A stretch of 64,000 nt of DNA from Candidatus Thorarchaeota archaeon (GCA_029855935.1 JAGSHN010000018.1:1-64000), one strand, 5' to 3'; counted from the stretch's first letter, positions 8,374-17,051 are shown. The notes: a model not told the origin generated them from the letters alone. Numbers and translations are program-made.

Positions 8374-8434
8374 TACTTGGCCTGTGCTCTCTTCACTGAG
8401 ATCTACGTTGGCCGAGCTCCATACTCTCTGGAGG

Positions 8435-8443
8435 TTATAAAAA
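8435..8443 (-). promoter_or_regulatory. TATA box for radA
   Basis: On the minus strand it reads TTTTTATAA. Transcription would start near 8412, about 40 bases before the Shine-Dalgarno at 8373-8367. Confidence 0.5.
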
Positions 8444-8562
8444 GAGCACGAACTGGAACGCCGAGTGACATTAGGTCGACCGCAACGTACGCCATCGTGG
8501 TTGATCGGGCAAGCAATCGGCGGATCAGCGACAGCCGAAACAAGACGGCAGCAGTTCGATTC

Positions 8563-8874
8563 TCAGTCTGTGTGCGTCATCGTGACAAGGATGAACTCCT
8601 CTTGGGGAGCTATCTTGATGCCGCCCTGCGTCGTCTGGATCTGAATGAACCGCATCTCGGCGCCCTCATTGACCTGAGAGATCACCTCTTTCGTCTTTCC
8701 AATCAGAGCACTAAGCAGCGCCGAGATCTCCTCAGCCCGCTCCATCGTGACTCCCCAGCTATTGATTGGAAATCCCTCCGGGCTGATGAAGAGCGCAGCA
8801 TAGACATCAGGAAACTTGCTGGTTATGTTTTGAATGATTCGCTCGAAGATCTCGCGTTTCGGCATCGCTGGCAT
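8563..8874 (-). CDS. Roadblock/LC7 domain protein
   Basis: A single-domain Roadblock/LC7 protein of 103 aa (profilin-like alpha/beta fold). Family members (dynein light chain, Ragulator/LAMTOR, bacterial MglB) dimerise and bind or regulate Ras-like GTPases. The domain shows as an N-terminal helix (FERIIQNITSKFPDVYAALF), the strand-turn FISPEGFPI, the central helix AEEISALLSALIGKTKEVI, and strands MRFIQIQTTQGGIKIAP and EEFILVTMT. Two small-GTPase genes lie within 8 kb, so interaction with them is plausible. The start is ATG 8874; a second ATG three codons in is an alternative. It is transcribed toward radA, which has its own promoter. Confidence 0.88.
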   Translation of the reverse strand: MPAMPKREIFERIIQNITSKFPDVYAALFISPEGFPINSWGVTMERAEEISALLSALIGKTKEVISQVNEGAEMRFIQIQTTQGGIKIAPQEEFILVTMTHTD

Positions 8875-8981
8875 GTTGAGTTCACATCCGCGGGCTTAGC
8901 GTCCACGGAGGGAGTGTTGAGTACGCGAAGAAAAGCTTTGTGCTTACATATTTTGCCAAAACCTATAGGTAGGATGAGATA

Positions 8982-9668
8982 GTGACGTTGCTGGCCGAGA
9001 GTCCTATCACGAAGACGGTCCCACAGGGGCGTGCCAAGGAGGACAGGTTCGTGAGATTCGGAGATGACCATCTCACCATCGAGGACAAGAGCGTACGAAT
9101 CGCACGAGCTGTGTCCCGTGCTGCTGCAGCTCCTCTCTTCAATCTCTACACCGTCATTGTTATCGTGATCTTGTCGCCAGACCAGCTCGGGCCTCTCCTG
9201 GATTCCCTCAGTGCTGTGATGATCTGCGTCGTCCTGATGGTCACGATGCCTGTAGCTCCCATCCTGCTCAGTGCACATCGTGGTTATACTGACCTTGATG
9301 TATCGGAGCAGTCCAAGCGCGGCAAGTTCTTTCTCTTCTCGGTCGGATGTTATGCCCTAGCCTGGTGGGCCTACACCACTCTTCAGTGTCACATTCTCGC
9401 GGTTCTCGCAGCAGGGTACGTGGGTGTCAGCAGCAGCCTCCTCCTACTAAATCTCAGGACGAAGGTCTCGGTCCATGCGGCTGGTGTCTCTGGGCCGGGT
9501 ACGGCACTGATATACATGTACGGCCCGCTGGCATCCGTCGTCACCATCATCTGGATTCTGGTAGTCTGGTCCAGGGTAGTCCTTGTCCAGCACACACTCA
9601 GACAGGGCGCGCTAGGAATCGCTACTGGTGCAATTGTGACATTCGCTGTCTACGTATTGATGTACTGA
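8982..9668 (+). CDS. PAP2-like integral membrane protein
   Basis: A 228-aa membrane protein with about six hydrophobic segments (near 48-64, 73-96, 112-130, 133-150, 170-192, 205-226). The KVSVHAAGVSGP segment (about 157-168) followed by ARV-like RVVLVQHTL resembles the phosphatase motifs K..H..GVSG and R...H found in PAP2-type lipid phosphatases of archaea, so hydrolysis of a lipid (pyro)phosphate at the membrane is the best guess. The normal third PAP2 motif is only partly matched. The start is GTG 8982. It is divergent from the Roadblock gene, sharing the 107-base gap between them. Confidence 0.65.
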   Translation: MTLLAESPITKTVPQGRAKEDRFVRFGDDHLTIEDKSVRIARAVSRAAAAPLFNLYTVIVIVILSPDQLGPLLDSLSAVMICVVLMVTMPVAPILLSAHRGYTDLDVSEQSKRGKFFLFSVGCYALAWWAYTTLQCHILAVLAAGYVGVSSSLLLLNLRTKVSVHAAGVSGPGTALIYMYGPLASVVTIIWILVVWSRVVLVQHTLRQGALGIATGAIVTFAVYVLMY

Positions 9669-9779
9669 CCGCCGCGGGAGCTTCATAGTGACATCACAAA
9701 AAGCCTTATGAAAACACAGCTAGGAGGGACTAGTAGAAGAGACTCTAACTCAGAGGGCCTGTCGACCTGATTCCTGTTT

Positions 9780-11078
9780 ATGCCTCGCCAAGACAGCAGG
9801 ACCGAAGGTGGTGAAGTATTGGCGGAGATAATCATCTGCCCAAAGTGTGGAAACCGTGTGGTAAGAGGATCAACCCACTGCCTGCACTGTGGTGCACGGC
9901 TGACGGATGGCATTGGCGCAGCCCAGCAGACGGCTGTCTCAGGGACCAAGCTGGAGACTTCGGAGGACTCACTTCACCTTGCTGAGTCCACCATGACAGA
10001 TATGCTGGCCACAGAGCAGACATCGCCGACTGGTGAGCAGACAGCCGAAACGGAAGAGGATGTTCTTCCCCCGATAGATGAGGGGCTGCTACCCGAGCCG
10101 GAGGCCGAGGGCGAGACAACAGACACAGGCGCATCTTCGCCCGGACTGCTGGAGGCAGAGACAGAGACAGCAGACAATATGACGTGGGATGTCGAGGACA
10201 TCTCTGCAGATGCAGGAGAGGGGATGAGAGTAGTCGAGAAGGAGGCGACAGTCGCCCGGGAGATAGAGGCCGACGAGGTTCGGGAGGGAGACCCGTTCAG
10301 AGAGGTGGCGCCCCCCGTCGTTGTGGACCAAGATGATGACAGTGTTGTGACCGATGATGTTGTGATGCAGGTCCTTAGGGACACAACTGAGGACGAAGAG
10401 GCCGTCCAGGCCGTCGCCCATCTCTTCCCCAAGGGGAAGGGGACCACTTCGCGCGAGTTTGTCGAGGTAGTGGTCGGAAAGCCGAAGAGAATACAGCCGA
10501 AGGAACCTATGCGAGAGCTGCAGACCCCCTCTTGCCCGAGCTGCGGGGCTATCCTGACGGGGGACGACTTCGAGTATCCCGGGTACGTATTCGAGGCCAT
10601 GGGTCGTGCTCGGATGGAGCACGGGGACGCCCTGCTTGACAATGGTGACCATGAGAAGGCCATCGAGGAGTTTGAGAGGGCCAAGAAGCTCTTCGAACGC
10701 GCGGGAAACGAAAAGCTTGTCGAGGAGGCAATGAAACGAGTGGACTATAGCTATGAGGCTATGGCAGAGTCGCACTTCAGCGAGGGCGAGAGTCACCTGC
10801 GAGCGGACGAGTTCGAGTGGGCCATTGTCCAGTTCAAGAAGGCTCGAGAGATCTATATGTTCACGACGCGGGCCAAGATGCGGGCCAAGTGTAGCGAGCG
10901 GATAAGAAAGAGCTATGAGGAATGGGGTAAGCATCTAGAGGAGGAGGCCGAAAGGATGGCCAAGCTCGGCGACTCGAGGAGGGCCCTAATGCTATATCAG
11001 GAGGCCGCCGAGAAATACCGCGAGGCCAACGCCGAGAAGAGACTACGTGGCCTCGAGAAGAAGATTGCGCGTGTCTGA
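9780..11078 (+). CDS. Zinc-ribbon and TPR-like protein with acidic linker
   Basis: Not recognised as a named family. The 432-aa product has an N-terminal zinc ribbon (CPKCGNRV and CLHCGARL, residues about 20-42), a long acidic Thr/Glu-rich linker (about 45-235), a second CPSCG motif (about 249-252) and a C-terminal helical region (about 265-432) with TPR-like repeats (LLDNGDHEKAIEEFERAKKL, DEFEWAIVQFKKAREIY, GDSRRALMLYQEAAEKY). There is no membrane helix, so it is probably a cytoplasmic adaptor. The start is uncertain: ATG 9780 is used here, but TTG 9819 (LAEIIICPKCG) has the better ribosome-binding site, GGTGG. The cofE gene converges on it with an 8-base gap. Confidence 0.85.
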   Translation: MPRQDSRTEGGEVLAEIIICPKCGNRVVRGSTHCLHCGARLTDGIGAAQQTAVSGTKLETSEDSLHLAESTMTDMLATEQTSPTGEQTAETEEDVLPPIDEGLLPEPEAEGETTDTGASSPGLLEAETETADNMTWDVEDISADAGEGMRVVEKEATVAREIEADEVREGDPFREVAPPVVVDQDDDSVVTDDVVMQVLRDTTEDEEAVQAVAHLFPKGKGTTSREFVEVVVGKPKRIQPKEPMRELQTPSCPSCGAILTGDDFEYPGYVFEAMGRARMEHGDALLDNGDHEKAIEEFERAKKLFERAGNEKLVEEAMKRVDYSYEAMAESHFSEGESHLRADEFEWAIVQFKKAREIYMFTTRAKMRAKCSERIRKSYEEWGKHLEEEAERMAKLGDSRRALMLYQEAAEKYREANAEKRLRGLEKKIARV

Positions 11079-11086
11079 TGGATGCG

Positions 11087-11878
11087 TCACCTGAATAGGT
11101 CTTCTCTCGCGGGTCTTGGAATGGACACCGCAGCCGCTGTTTCATCAACCTCGTATCTGTAACCTCTGATCAGCACAACAGGCACCCCTTCATCCGCCTG
11201 CCCCATAAGGGTCTCTGCAGCCGCAGCCAGCTCGTCCGCTTGGCAGACGGTACTCCTCCGTAACACCCGCCCCCGTAGATCGACTCGTCCCCTATTGTAC
11301 TTGAACGGGCCTATCCCAGCCACTCCGACGGCCACATTCACTCCACCCCTACGCCAGGGCCGCCCCTGTGTGTCCGCGACTATCACCGCAACTCGATGAC
11401 CAGTGAGGTCTTGCACCCCCTGCCTAATGTGGCGTGCACTGGCGTCAGCGTCGAGCGGGAGCAGAACGAAGCAGTCTGGCGGAGCGTTCGACTTGTCTAC
11501 GCCGCCGAAGTTGCACACAAGACCATCAGGCCTCTCGGTGATGAGGGCGCGCCTTGATCTCAGAACAGCCTTACTCTCCCTGAGTGCCAGCTCCACGTGG
11601 ACCGGGTCCCATCCATTGTCACCAGCGATGCGGATGGCATCCTTGGAGGGTCTCACAGTAGACCTGTGAACCACTCGTCCCTCGGCCTTGGAAACTATGG
11701 TGTGCGAGACTACGAGTATGTCGCCGTCACAGAGCGGTTGCGAGCTGCGAGATAGCACGTCAACTATCAGTCGGGCAAGGTCGTCACCCTCTGACACTAG
11801 GCCGATGCCCTCGACACCAATGAATCGTACTCTGGCTGTCTGCACAGCCCAAGAGACTACAGCAACATTATTCAACAA
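11087..11878 (-). CDS. cofE: Coenzyme F420-0:L-glutamate ligase
   Basis: Adds gamma-linked glutamates to F420-0 in a GTP- and metal-dependent reaction, completing the redox cofactor F420. Family features are the N-terminal GVEGIGLVSEGDDL, DGDILVVSHTIVSKAEGRVV, the metal- and nucleotide-site region VCNFGGVDKSNAP, VAVIVADTQGRPWRRG and VGVAGIGPFKYNRGRVDLRG. The product is 263 aa, near the usual length. It begins at tandem TTG codons (11878); GTG 11845 just before the conserved core is an equally possible start. Divergent from top6B, with which it shares a 145-base promoter region. It implies F420-dependent redox chemistry in this cell. Confidence 0.94.
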   Translation of the reverse strand: MLNNVAVVSWAVQTARVRFIGVEGIGLVSEGDDLARLIVDVLSRSSQPLCDGDILVVSHTIVSKAEGRVVHRSTVRPSKDAIRIAGDNGWDPVHVELALRESKAVLRSRRALITERPDGLVCNFGGVDKSNAPPDCFVLLPLDADASARHIRQGVQDLTGHRVAVIVADTQGRPWRRGGVNVAVGVAGIGPFKYNRGRVDLRGRVLRRSTVCQADELAAAAETLMGQADEGVPVVLIRGYRYEVDETAAAVSIPRPAREDLFR

Positions 11879-11977
11879 TTCGGCATGTTGTGGACCGAAG
11901 AAAACGTCCCTCCACTCTACCGGAACTGATTCGCAGGAGAAACGCTACAGAGCAGGCGTTTTCAGGCCCTACGGGAA

Positions 11978-11987
11978 AACAATAAAT
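11978..11987 (+). promoter_or_regulatory. TATA box for the top6B-top6A operon
   Basis: AACAATAAAT lies 37-46 bases before GTG 12024, predicting a leader of about 14 bases. No Shine-Dalgarno is seen. Confidence 0.4.
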
Positions 11988-12023
11988 GCGAACGGAGTAG
12001 AGCCTCAATTCGGCTCATTGTGA

Positions 12024-14141
12024 GTGTCAGGGGATCGTTACGACATCGTCATCCAAGAAACTCCAATTGGGGCGTCAATAGCTCGAGCAGAAAAGGTGAC
12101 AGAGTTGGCTTCATCACGAAAGAAGAGAAAGGCCAAGAGTAGCAGGAGGCAGAGAGCAGCTGCGGCAACAGCAGAGCTCCCCGCCGACACTGGCGACATC
12201 AAGCAGGGCACCATTGCGAAATTCATGCGCAAGAGGACGCAGCTGGTCGGCTTCGAAACCGGGCTCAATAAGCACACACAGTACGTCATAGAGTTTCTCG
12301 ACAACGCAGTCGACGCCCTTGAGAGCTGGTGGTGGAAGACCAAGAAACACCCGCGGCTGCAGGAGCATCTCGACCCTGCTATTGTTGAGGAGGTACGCGC
12401 GAAGCTCGAGCCCTCTCTATACGACTCTATCGCCCTGAGCAAGAAGCTGGAGAAAGAGATTCGTGAGGGGAAGGACGTAGAGTTCCCGACCCGACCAAAG
12501 GAAACCCTGGAGGAGAAGGTGAAGGCCTTTCGTAAGTTCCTAGTTCCCTTCAGGGCGCTGATCAAGAAGAATGAGCCATTCGCTGTCATTCAGCTCACTG
12601 AGGTGATGATGCCAGACCTTGTGCCGCTCGACAACGACGAGGGCCTCCGTGTCTACGAGTTCACATGCTTCGACAATGGTGTCGGAATGGTGGCCAGTGA
12701 CTTCGAGAAATACGGCATCTATCTGGCGTCAAGCAAGTCGGAGAAACTGCGTCAGACAAGAGGCAGCCAGGGCTTCGGAGCACCATCAGCCTTCAGCGAT
12801 GCGCAGAACACGACGGGAAAGCCCATATTCGCAATCACGAAACGATTCACGGCGTCACGCGCCATTGTAGCAGACTTCTTCACAACGACCGCCAACACCA
12901 AGCAGTACGAGGCGGGTCCGGTGGAGATGGATCTCCCCTTCGAGCACGGGACGTACATCCGACTATACTACCTCAACATCCAGTACCGTCGCGGATACGC
13001 CGACACGTATGCTCAGATGGCATCTCTACTCAACTCTCACGTCACAATCATCTTCATCGACCCCTACGGTGAGATTCACATCTACCCGAGGAGAGTCAAC
13101 CAATTCCCAAAGGAGCCCAAGTATGCCCAGCCGCATCCGGCCTCAATTCGAATAGGTGAGTTTCAGGATCTTCTCAGAGAGTCGCAAGAGAAGACCCTGG
13201 GAAGCTTTCTGACCAAGGCATTCTGCCGGATAAGCACAAACAAGGCGAGACAGATAATCGAAGCGGCAAACAAGGAACTCGGTCGAAAGAAACTGCCCAA
13301 GCTCAGTCTTCGGACCCCAATAGACTCTCTCTCCAAGATCGAGGTCGAGCTGCTGTACAAGGCCTTCTCGAGCCAGGACTACCTGGCACCTCCAACGGAC
13401 ACGGTGGTCCCTGTGGGCGAAGAGGTCTTCGAACAGACGATAAGAATGGCCTACGAGCCGGACTTTGTGACAGCAGTCACCAGGAAGCCAACATCCGGGA
13501 AGGGATTGTCCTTTGCTGTTGAGGTGTGTATAGCATACGGCGGCAAGATTCCTCCTGCGACATCAGCGACCCAGGTACTATGGAGATTCGTCAACAGAGT
13601 ACCCAAGCTCAGAGACAACAGTGACTGTGCCACGTGGAAGGCGTGCGCCTCGGTCAACTGGCGGAACTACAAGGTTCAGACCTTTGACAACGGCATTCCT
13701 CGCGGACCACTGATGGTCTTCATCCATGTCTGCGGTGCCTATGTCCACGTGATGTTCAAGGGTCAGAGTAAGCAGGCCTTGGCCGAGGACGAGGTTCTGC
13801 TGCGGGAGATCAAGCTCGCTCTTGAGGATGCTGGAAGGAGGTTCAGGAGATTCATCACACGGCGTGAGACAGCCCGTCGCAAGGCCAAACGCGCCGGGAT
13901 TCTCGCGATGTATGCTGATCAGTTCGCACAGAGCCTAGTGAATATCGTGAACACAGCAAAGGGGAAGCAGCTCTTTGACCCGGAGACGGTGGCTGGTAGA
14001 CTCAGGGACGCCATCACGGGATACGAGACTCGCCACGATGTTGTGGAGACCGAGGCCGAGGTGGCCGGTTCCGACCTTGTGGCAGACATTCCACTCGGAG
14101 AGCCTGAGGCCGTGGAAGCGGACATCAGGGAAGGTGAATAG
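12024..14141 (+). CDS. top6B: DNA topoisomerase VI subunit B
   Basis: The ATPase subunit of type IIB topoisomerase, which relaxes and decatenates DNA by passing duplex through the break made by subunit A. The GHKL ATP-binding motifs are visible: FLDNAVDALE (N box), CFDNGVGM and GSQGFGAPSAF (glycine-rich lid), then the transducer region around KGLSFAVEVCIAYGG and the switch-lysine region. At 705 aa it is longer than many archaeal homologues (about 530-660), with extra residues in a Lys/Arg-rich N-terminal 50 aa (SSRKKRKAKSSRRQR) and a charged insertion after the N box. The start is GTG 12024. The stop codon is directly followed by the top6A ATG, a tightly coupled pair. Confidence 0.95.
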   Translation: MSGDRYDIVIQETPIGASIARAEKVTELASSRKKRKAKSSRRQRAAAATAELPADTGDIKQGTIAKFMRKRTQLVGFETGLNKHTQYVIEFLDNAVDALESWWWKTKKHPRLQEHLDPAIVEEVRAKLEPSLYDSIALSKKLEKEIREGKDVEFPTRPKETLEEKVKAFRKFLVPFRALIKKNEPFAVIQLTEVMMPDLVPLDNDEGLRVYEFTCFDNGVGMVASDFEKYGIYLASSKSEKLRQTRGSQGFGAPSAFSDAQNTTGKPIFAITKRFTASRAIVADFFTTTANTKQYEAGPVEMDLPFEHGTYIRLYYLNIQYRRGYADTYAQMASLLNSHVTIIFIDPYGEIHIYPRRVNQFPKEPKYAQPHPASIRIGEFQDLLRESQEKTLGSFLTKAFCRISTNKARQIIEAANKELGRKKLPKLSLRTPIDSLSKIEVELLYKAFSSQDYLAPPTDTVVPVGEEVFEQTIRMAYEPDFVTAVTRKPTSGKGLSFAVEVCIAYGGKIPPATSATQVLWRFVNRVPKLRDNSDCATWKACASVNWRNYKVQTFDNGIPRGPLMVFIHVCGAYVHVMFKGQSKQALAEDEVLLREIKLALEDAGRRFRRFITRRETARRKAKRAGILAMYADQFAQSLVNIVNTAKGKQLFDPETVAGRLRDAITGYETRHDVVETEAEVAGSDLVADIPLGEPEAVEADIREGE

Positions 14142-16118
14142 ATGAGCCCTCGCAAGAAGGCGGGAGATGAAGAGGCAGTCCAAGTCACGCTGGAAGAGAT
14201 TGTCATGAGCAGTGAGAAGAGATCCAGACGAAGAGCGACGCGCGAGGTCGCGGAAACCACGCCTGTGGAGACTGATCTGGAAGGTATCAAGACCGTTGGC
14301 AAGAAAGTACTTGAGAAACTTGTGGATGCGGGTTATGGCACAGTGGACAAGCTTGCTCGATCCAAGGCCAGCATCCTCGCCGAGAAGGTAAAGGGACTGT
14401 CGAAGGAGCGCGCTCAGAAGCTGATCGATGAGGCAAAGGCGCTCAGGAAGGCGAGGCAGAGGGCAAGCAAGAAGCCAGAGGGGCCATCCAAAAAGACTAC
14501 CACGAAGACAAAGGGAGAAAAGAGCATCACGGAGTCCGAGACGACTGTGACACCGCTGACCGCTATACGTGGCATAGGTCCGAAGCTGGCCACGAAACTC
14601 ATCGAGGGAGGTTACGACTCGGTCGAGAGACTCGCCAGATCCAAGCCTCAGACAGTAGCCGGCATCGTCGACGGTCTGGGAATCACAAAGGCGCGGCAGA
14701 TAGTCTCAGCAGCGAGGGAGTATGTCAAGCAGAAGCAGATTGAGTCGCTTGTCGGACCAAAGGAATCGACGACAACTTCAAAGAGGGAGGCAAAACCATC
14801 TAAGAAGAAGACCACACCCAAGAAGACAACAAAGAAGACAGAGAAGGCCAAGGAGAAGAAGCCCAAAGTGACGCCAAGACGCAAGGCAAAGCCCCACGTC
14901 GCACCGCACAAGAGACCCGTTCGCAAGCAGTCAGGCCTGCCAGTCCCTGCGGCAGTGACTAAGCTCGCCGAGGAGCTCCGAAGGCAGTGGAGGGAGGCTG
15001 AGAAACGGGCGGCGTCGAAGACTGGTGACGAAACTCAGGCGACCGTGGAGGTCGTGGCACTCACCCGAGAGGAGACTATGGAGCGCCTAGTCGACGAGGC
15101 GATGGAGATTCTTAACGAGACAATGACCACAGGTAGGCCTGCCTTCGAGATACCCAGCAGGTCGTCCGACAACATAGTCTGGGATGAGGTCCGTGACCTC
15201 CTACTGCTTGGGATGAAGACAATATCGAGGCCGTACCACTCTCTCGCCTCAGTCGTCGATGCGACCCGGACTGCAAGGGTGATGGAGATAGTCTTCCAGC
15301 TCCTGCGTTCCAACCTGCACGCCACGAAACGAGAGATCTACTACTCTGATGTCAACCTGTTCAGGGACCAGAAATACAGTGACAAGATAATCGAAGATGT
15401 CGCGTCAATGCTGCAGACGACACGAGACAGCATCCACGTTGTGGCATCGGCCCGTGGTTCAGCCATGGGACGCGTGATAATCAGAGACGGCGGGGACCTG
15501 ATCGACCTGACTAAGATGGGAACAGGTGGCTGGGCCATAACGCCATTCCTCGATCAGGTCGAGATAGTGGAGAGCGATGCCGAGTTCATCATCCTGTCCG
15601 AGAAGGACGCTGCGGTCATGCGACTCGCTGAGTCCAAGTACTGGAACCGACAGCCGTGCATCGTCCTGACCGGAAAGGGCTCCGGAGATATGGCCACACG
15701 AGCCTTCCTCAAGAGGCTCGTCAAGGAGTTGGAGATACCAGCTTTTGCCCTTGTGGACTCTGACCCATATGGGCACTACATCTACTCCGTCTTTCTTCGC
15801 GGGTCGAAGAGACTGAGCTACGAGTCGCCATTCATCGCGACGCCAGAGCTCAAGCTGCTGGGCGTGTTGAGCAGAGACCTTGACGCATACAACATTCCGA
15901 GGTCGGTCCGCATACCGATGGAGCCTGCAGACATCAAGCGCGTGAAGGACATGCTGAAGGAGCCGTTCGTCAGAAAGAACAGAGAGTGGGTGGAGGACCT
16001 TCAGCTGATGCTCAAGATAAAGGAGAAGGCCGAGATTCAGGCATTTGCCAGCCACAGCTTTCAGTTCCTGACAGACGAGTATCTCCCAACCAAACTAGAG
16101 ACTGGCGACTGGATATAG
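14142..16118 (+). CDS. top6A: DNA topoisomerase VI subunit A with N-terminal HhH and Lys-rich extension
   Basis: The Spo11-like cleaving subunit. The core (about 266-658) has the active-site KREIYY motif (Tyr 400/401), LFRDQKYSD, toprim residues in LSEKDAAV and VDSDPYG, and the C-terminal KAEIQAF and YLPTKLETGDWI. Normal Top6A is about 370-400 aa; this one is 658 aa because of an N-terminal extension: a first helix-hairpin-helix unit (about 46-101, IKTVGKKVLEKLVDAGYGTV), a second (about 138-196, IRGIGPKLATKLIEGGYDSV), and a Lys/Thr/Pro-rich histone-H1-like tail (about 205-262). HhH units and basic tails bind DNA without sequence specificity, so the fusion should tether the break-making enzyme to DNA. 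The ATG directly abuts the top6B stop with no gap. Confidence 0.95.
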   Translation: MSPRKKAGDEEAVQVTLEEIVMSSEKRSRRRATREVAETTPVETDLEGIKTVGKKVLEKLVDAGYGTVDKLARSKASILAEKVKGLSKERAQKLIDEAKALRKARQRASKKPEGPSKKTTTKTKGEKSITESETTVTPLTAIRGIGPKLATKLIEGGYDSVERLARSKPQTVAGIVDGLGITKARQIVSAAREYVKQKQIESLVGPKESTTTSKREAKPSKKKTTPKKTTKKTEKAKEKKPKVTPRRKAKPHVAPHKRPVRKQSGLPVPAAVTKLAEELRRQWREAEKRAASKTGDETQATVEVVALTREETMERLVDEAMEILNETMTTGRPAFEIPSRSSDNIVWDEVRDLLLLGMKTISRPYHSLASVVDATRTARVMEIVFQLLRSNLHATKREIYYSDVNLFRDQKYSDKIIEDVASMLQTTRDSIHVVASARGSAMGRVIIRDGGDLIDLTKMGTGGWAITPFLDQVEIVESDAEFIILSEKDAAVMRLAESKYWNRQPCIVLTGKGSGDMATRAFLKRLVKELEIPAFALVDSDPYGHYIYSVFLRGSKRLSYESPFIATPELKLLGVLSRDLDAYNIPRSVRIPMEPADIKRVKDMLKEPFVRKNREWVEDLQLMLKIKEKAEIQAFASHSFQFLTDEYLPTKLETGDWI

Positions 16119-16160
16119 AACTGTGCCGGCATTGATGCAGAGAAGTGATGAAAAGAAAAT

Positions 16161-16182
16161 GAGGGGAGATGACAGTCCCCTC
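16161..16182. terminator. Bidirectional terminator hairpin between convergent genes
   Basis: GAGGGGA (16161-16167) and TCCCCTC (16176-16182) form a perfect 7-bp stem with an 8-base loop between the end of top6A and the end of the minus-strand zinc-ribbon gene. An A-rich stretch precedes it, giving a T-rich tract after the hairpin on the minus strand. Confidence 0.45.
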
Positions 16183-17051
16183 TACGCTAGCTTGTGACCA
16201 CAGTTGTTGCAGAACTTCGACCCAGCAGGGACAGGATTTCCACAGTTCGGACAGTATCCACCGCGGGACTCGACTGTGACTGTGTACTCGGCACCCTCGC
16301 CCTCACGAATGGTGGCGTGTATCTTTGTGGGACCCTCACCTGTGCCCTCGTGGATGGTGGCGTGCACCCGTGTTGCACCAGACCCCCCGCCCATAGCAGG
16401 AGCAGTTCCCGCTCCGACGGCTCCGGTTCCACCGATAGGAGCACCGCAATTAGTGCAATTGGGACCAGGGCCGACAGGCGCTCCGCAGTATGGACACTTT
16501 CCCTCGTCCTGTGCAGCCTTTAGGTTGGCAACAACGGAGGGTATGACTTTCTTCTGCTTGAACTCGAACTCCAGCGTTCCGCCCGACTTCAACTCCACAA
16601 TGAGCCGATTTCCACTCTGCGCAGCATTGCTGATGGCCACAAGCGGAACAGCTAGGCTCTCTGTCTCTCCAGACTCGCTCCTGTTGTAAAACGCGTCTGC
16701 GGTCCAAGAACTTATAGCGGCCCCAACCGCCGCATAGCCTATTCCCCGACCGATACCGCGAATTGCCGCACCACCAATGCCACCGACCTCTCGACCGACC
16801 CCCTCTAGAATCGCAGCACCCGCAATGGCACCCGCCAATGCGCCCACCTTCTTGAGGCTGCCAAAGAGGCCGCCTCTCTTCTTCTTTTCGGGCGCCTTAT
16901 ACCAGACGAGCCGAACGTCGGTGAGCTCTAGCGTGCCATCCTCTCCATCGAACTTCACGTCCTTCTCTCGCACCATCTTCCTCTCGTAGTCTAGTGTCGA
17001 GAGACCGGACTCGGAATATGTGACAGTCAGGAATGCAGGTCTTCCAGACAT
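16182..17051 (-). CDS. Zinc-ribbon protein with PH/GRAM-like region and glycine-rich segment
   Basis: Not a named family. The 289-aa product begins with a beta-rich region (about 1-50, DVKFDGEDGTLELTDVRLVW) that appears to resume at about 140-180 (NRLIVELKSGGTLEFEF), reminiscent of a split PH/GRAM-like domain. Between them is a Gly/Ala-rich hydrophobic stretch (about 64-115, GALAGAIAGAAILEGVGREV), which could insert into a membrane as a glycine zipper. Two zinc ribbons follow (CPYCG with CTNCG, about 187-205; CPNCG with CNNCG at the C-terminus), separated by a short internal duplication (VHATIHEGTGEGPT and IHATIREGEGAEYT). It may be a membrane-associated adaptor. The start is ATG 17051. Confidence 0.83.
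   Translation of the reverse strand: MSGRPAFLTVTYSESGLSTLDYERKMVREKDVKFDGEDGTLELTDVRLVWYKAPEKKKRGGLFGSLKKVGALAGAIAGAAILEGVGREVGGIGGAAIRGIGRGIGYAAVGAAISSWTADAFYNRSESGETESLAVPLVAISNAAQSGNRLIVELKSGGTLEFEFKQKKVIPSVVANLKAAQDEGKCPYCGAPVGPGPNCTNCGAPIGGTGAVGAGTAPAMGGGSGATRVHATIHEGTGEGPTKIHATIREGEGAEYTVTVESRGGYCPNCGNPVPAGSKFCNNCGHKLA

Noticed and set aside
8377-8982. Plus-strand frame of 201 codons
   Set aside because: Antisense to the Roadblock gene and the radA promoter region, with no protein-like pattern.
9974-10934. Two long minus-strand frames (236 and 281 codons)
   Set aside because: They are antisense to the zinc-ribbon/TPR gene and arise from its low-complexity acidic codons; no domain or ribosome-binding site is visible.
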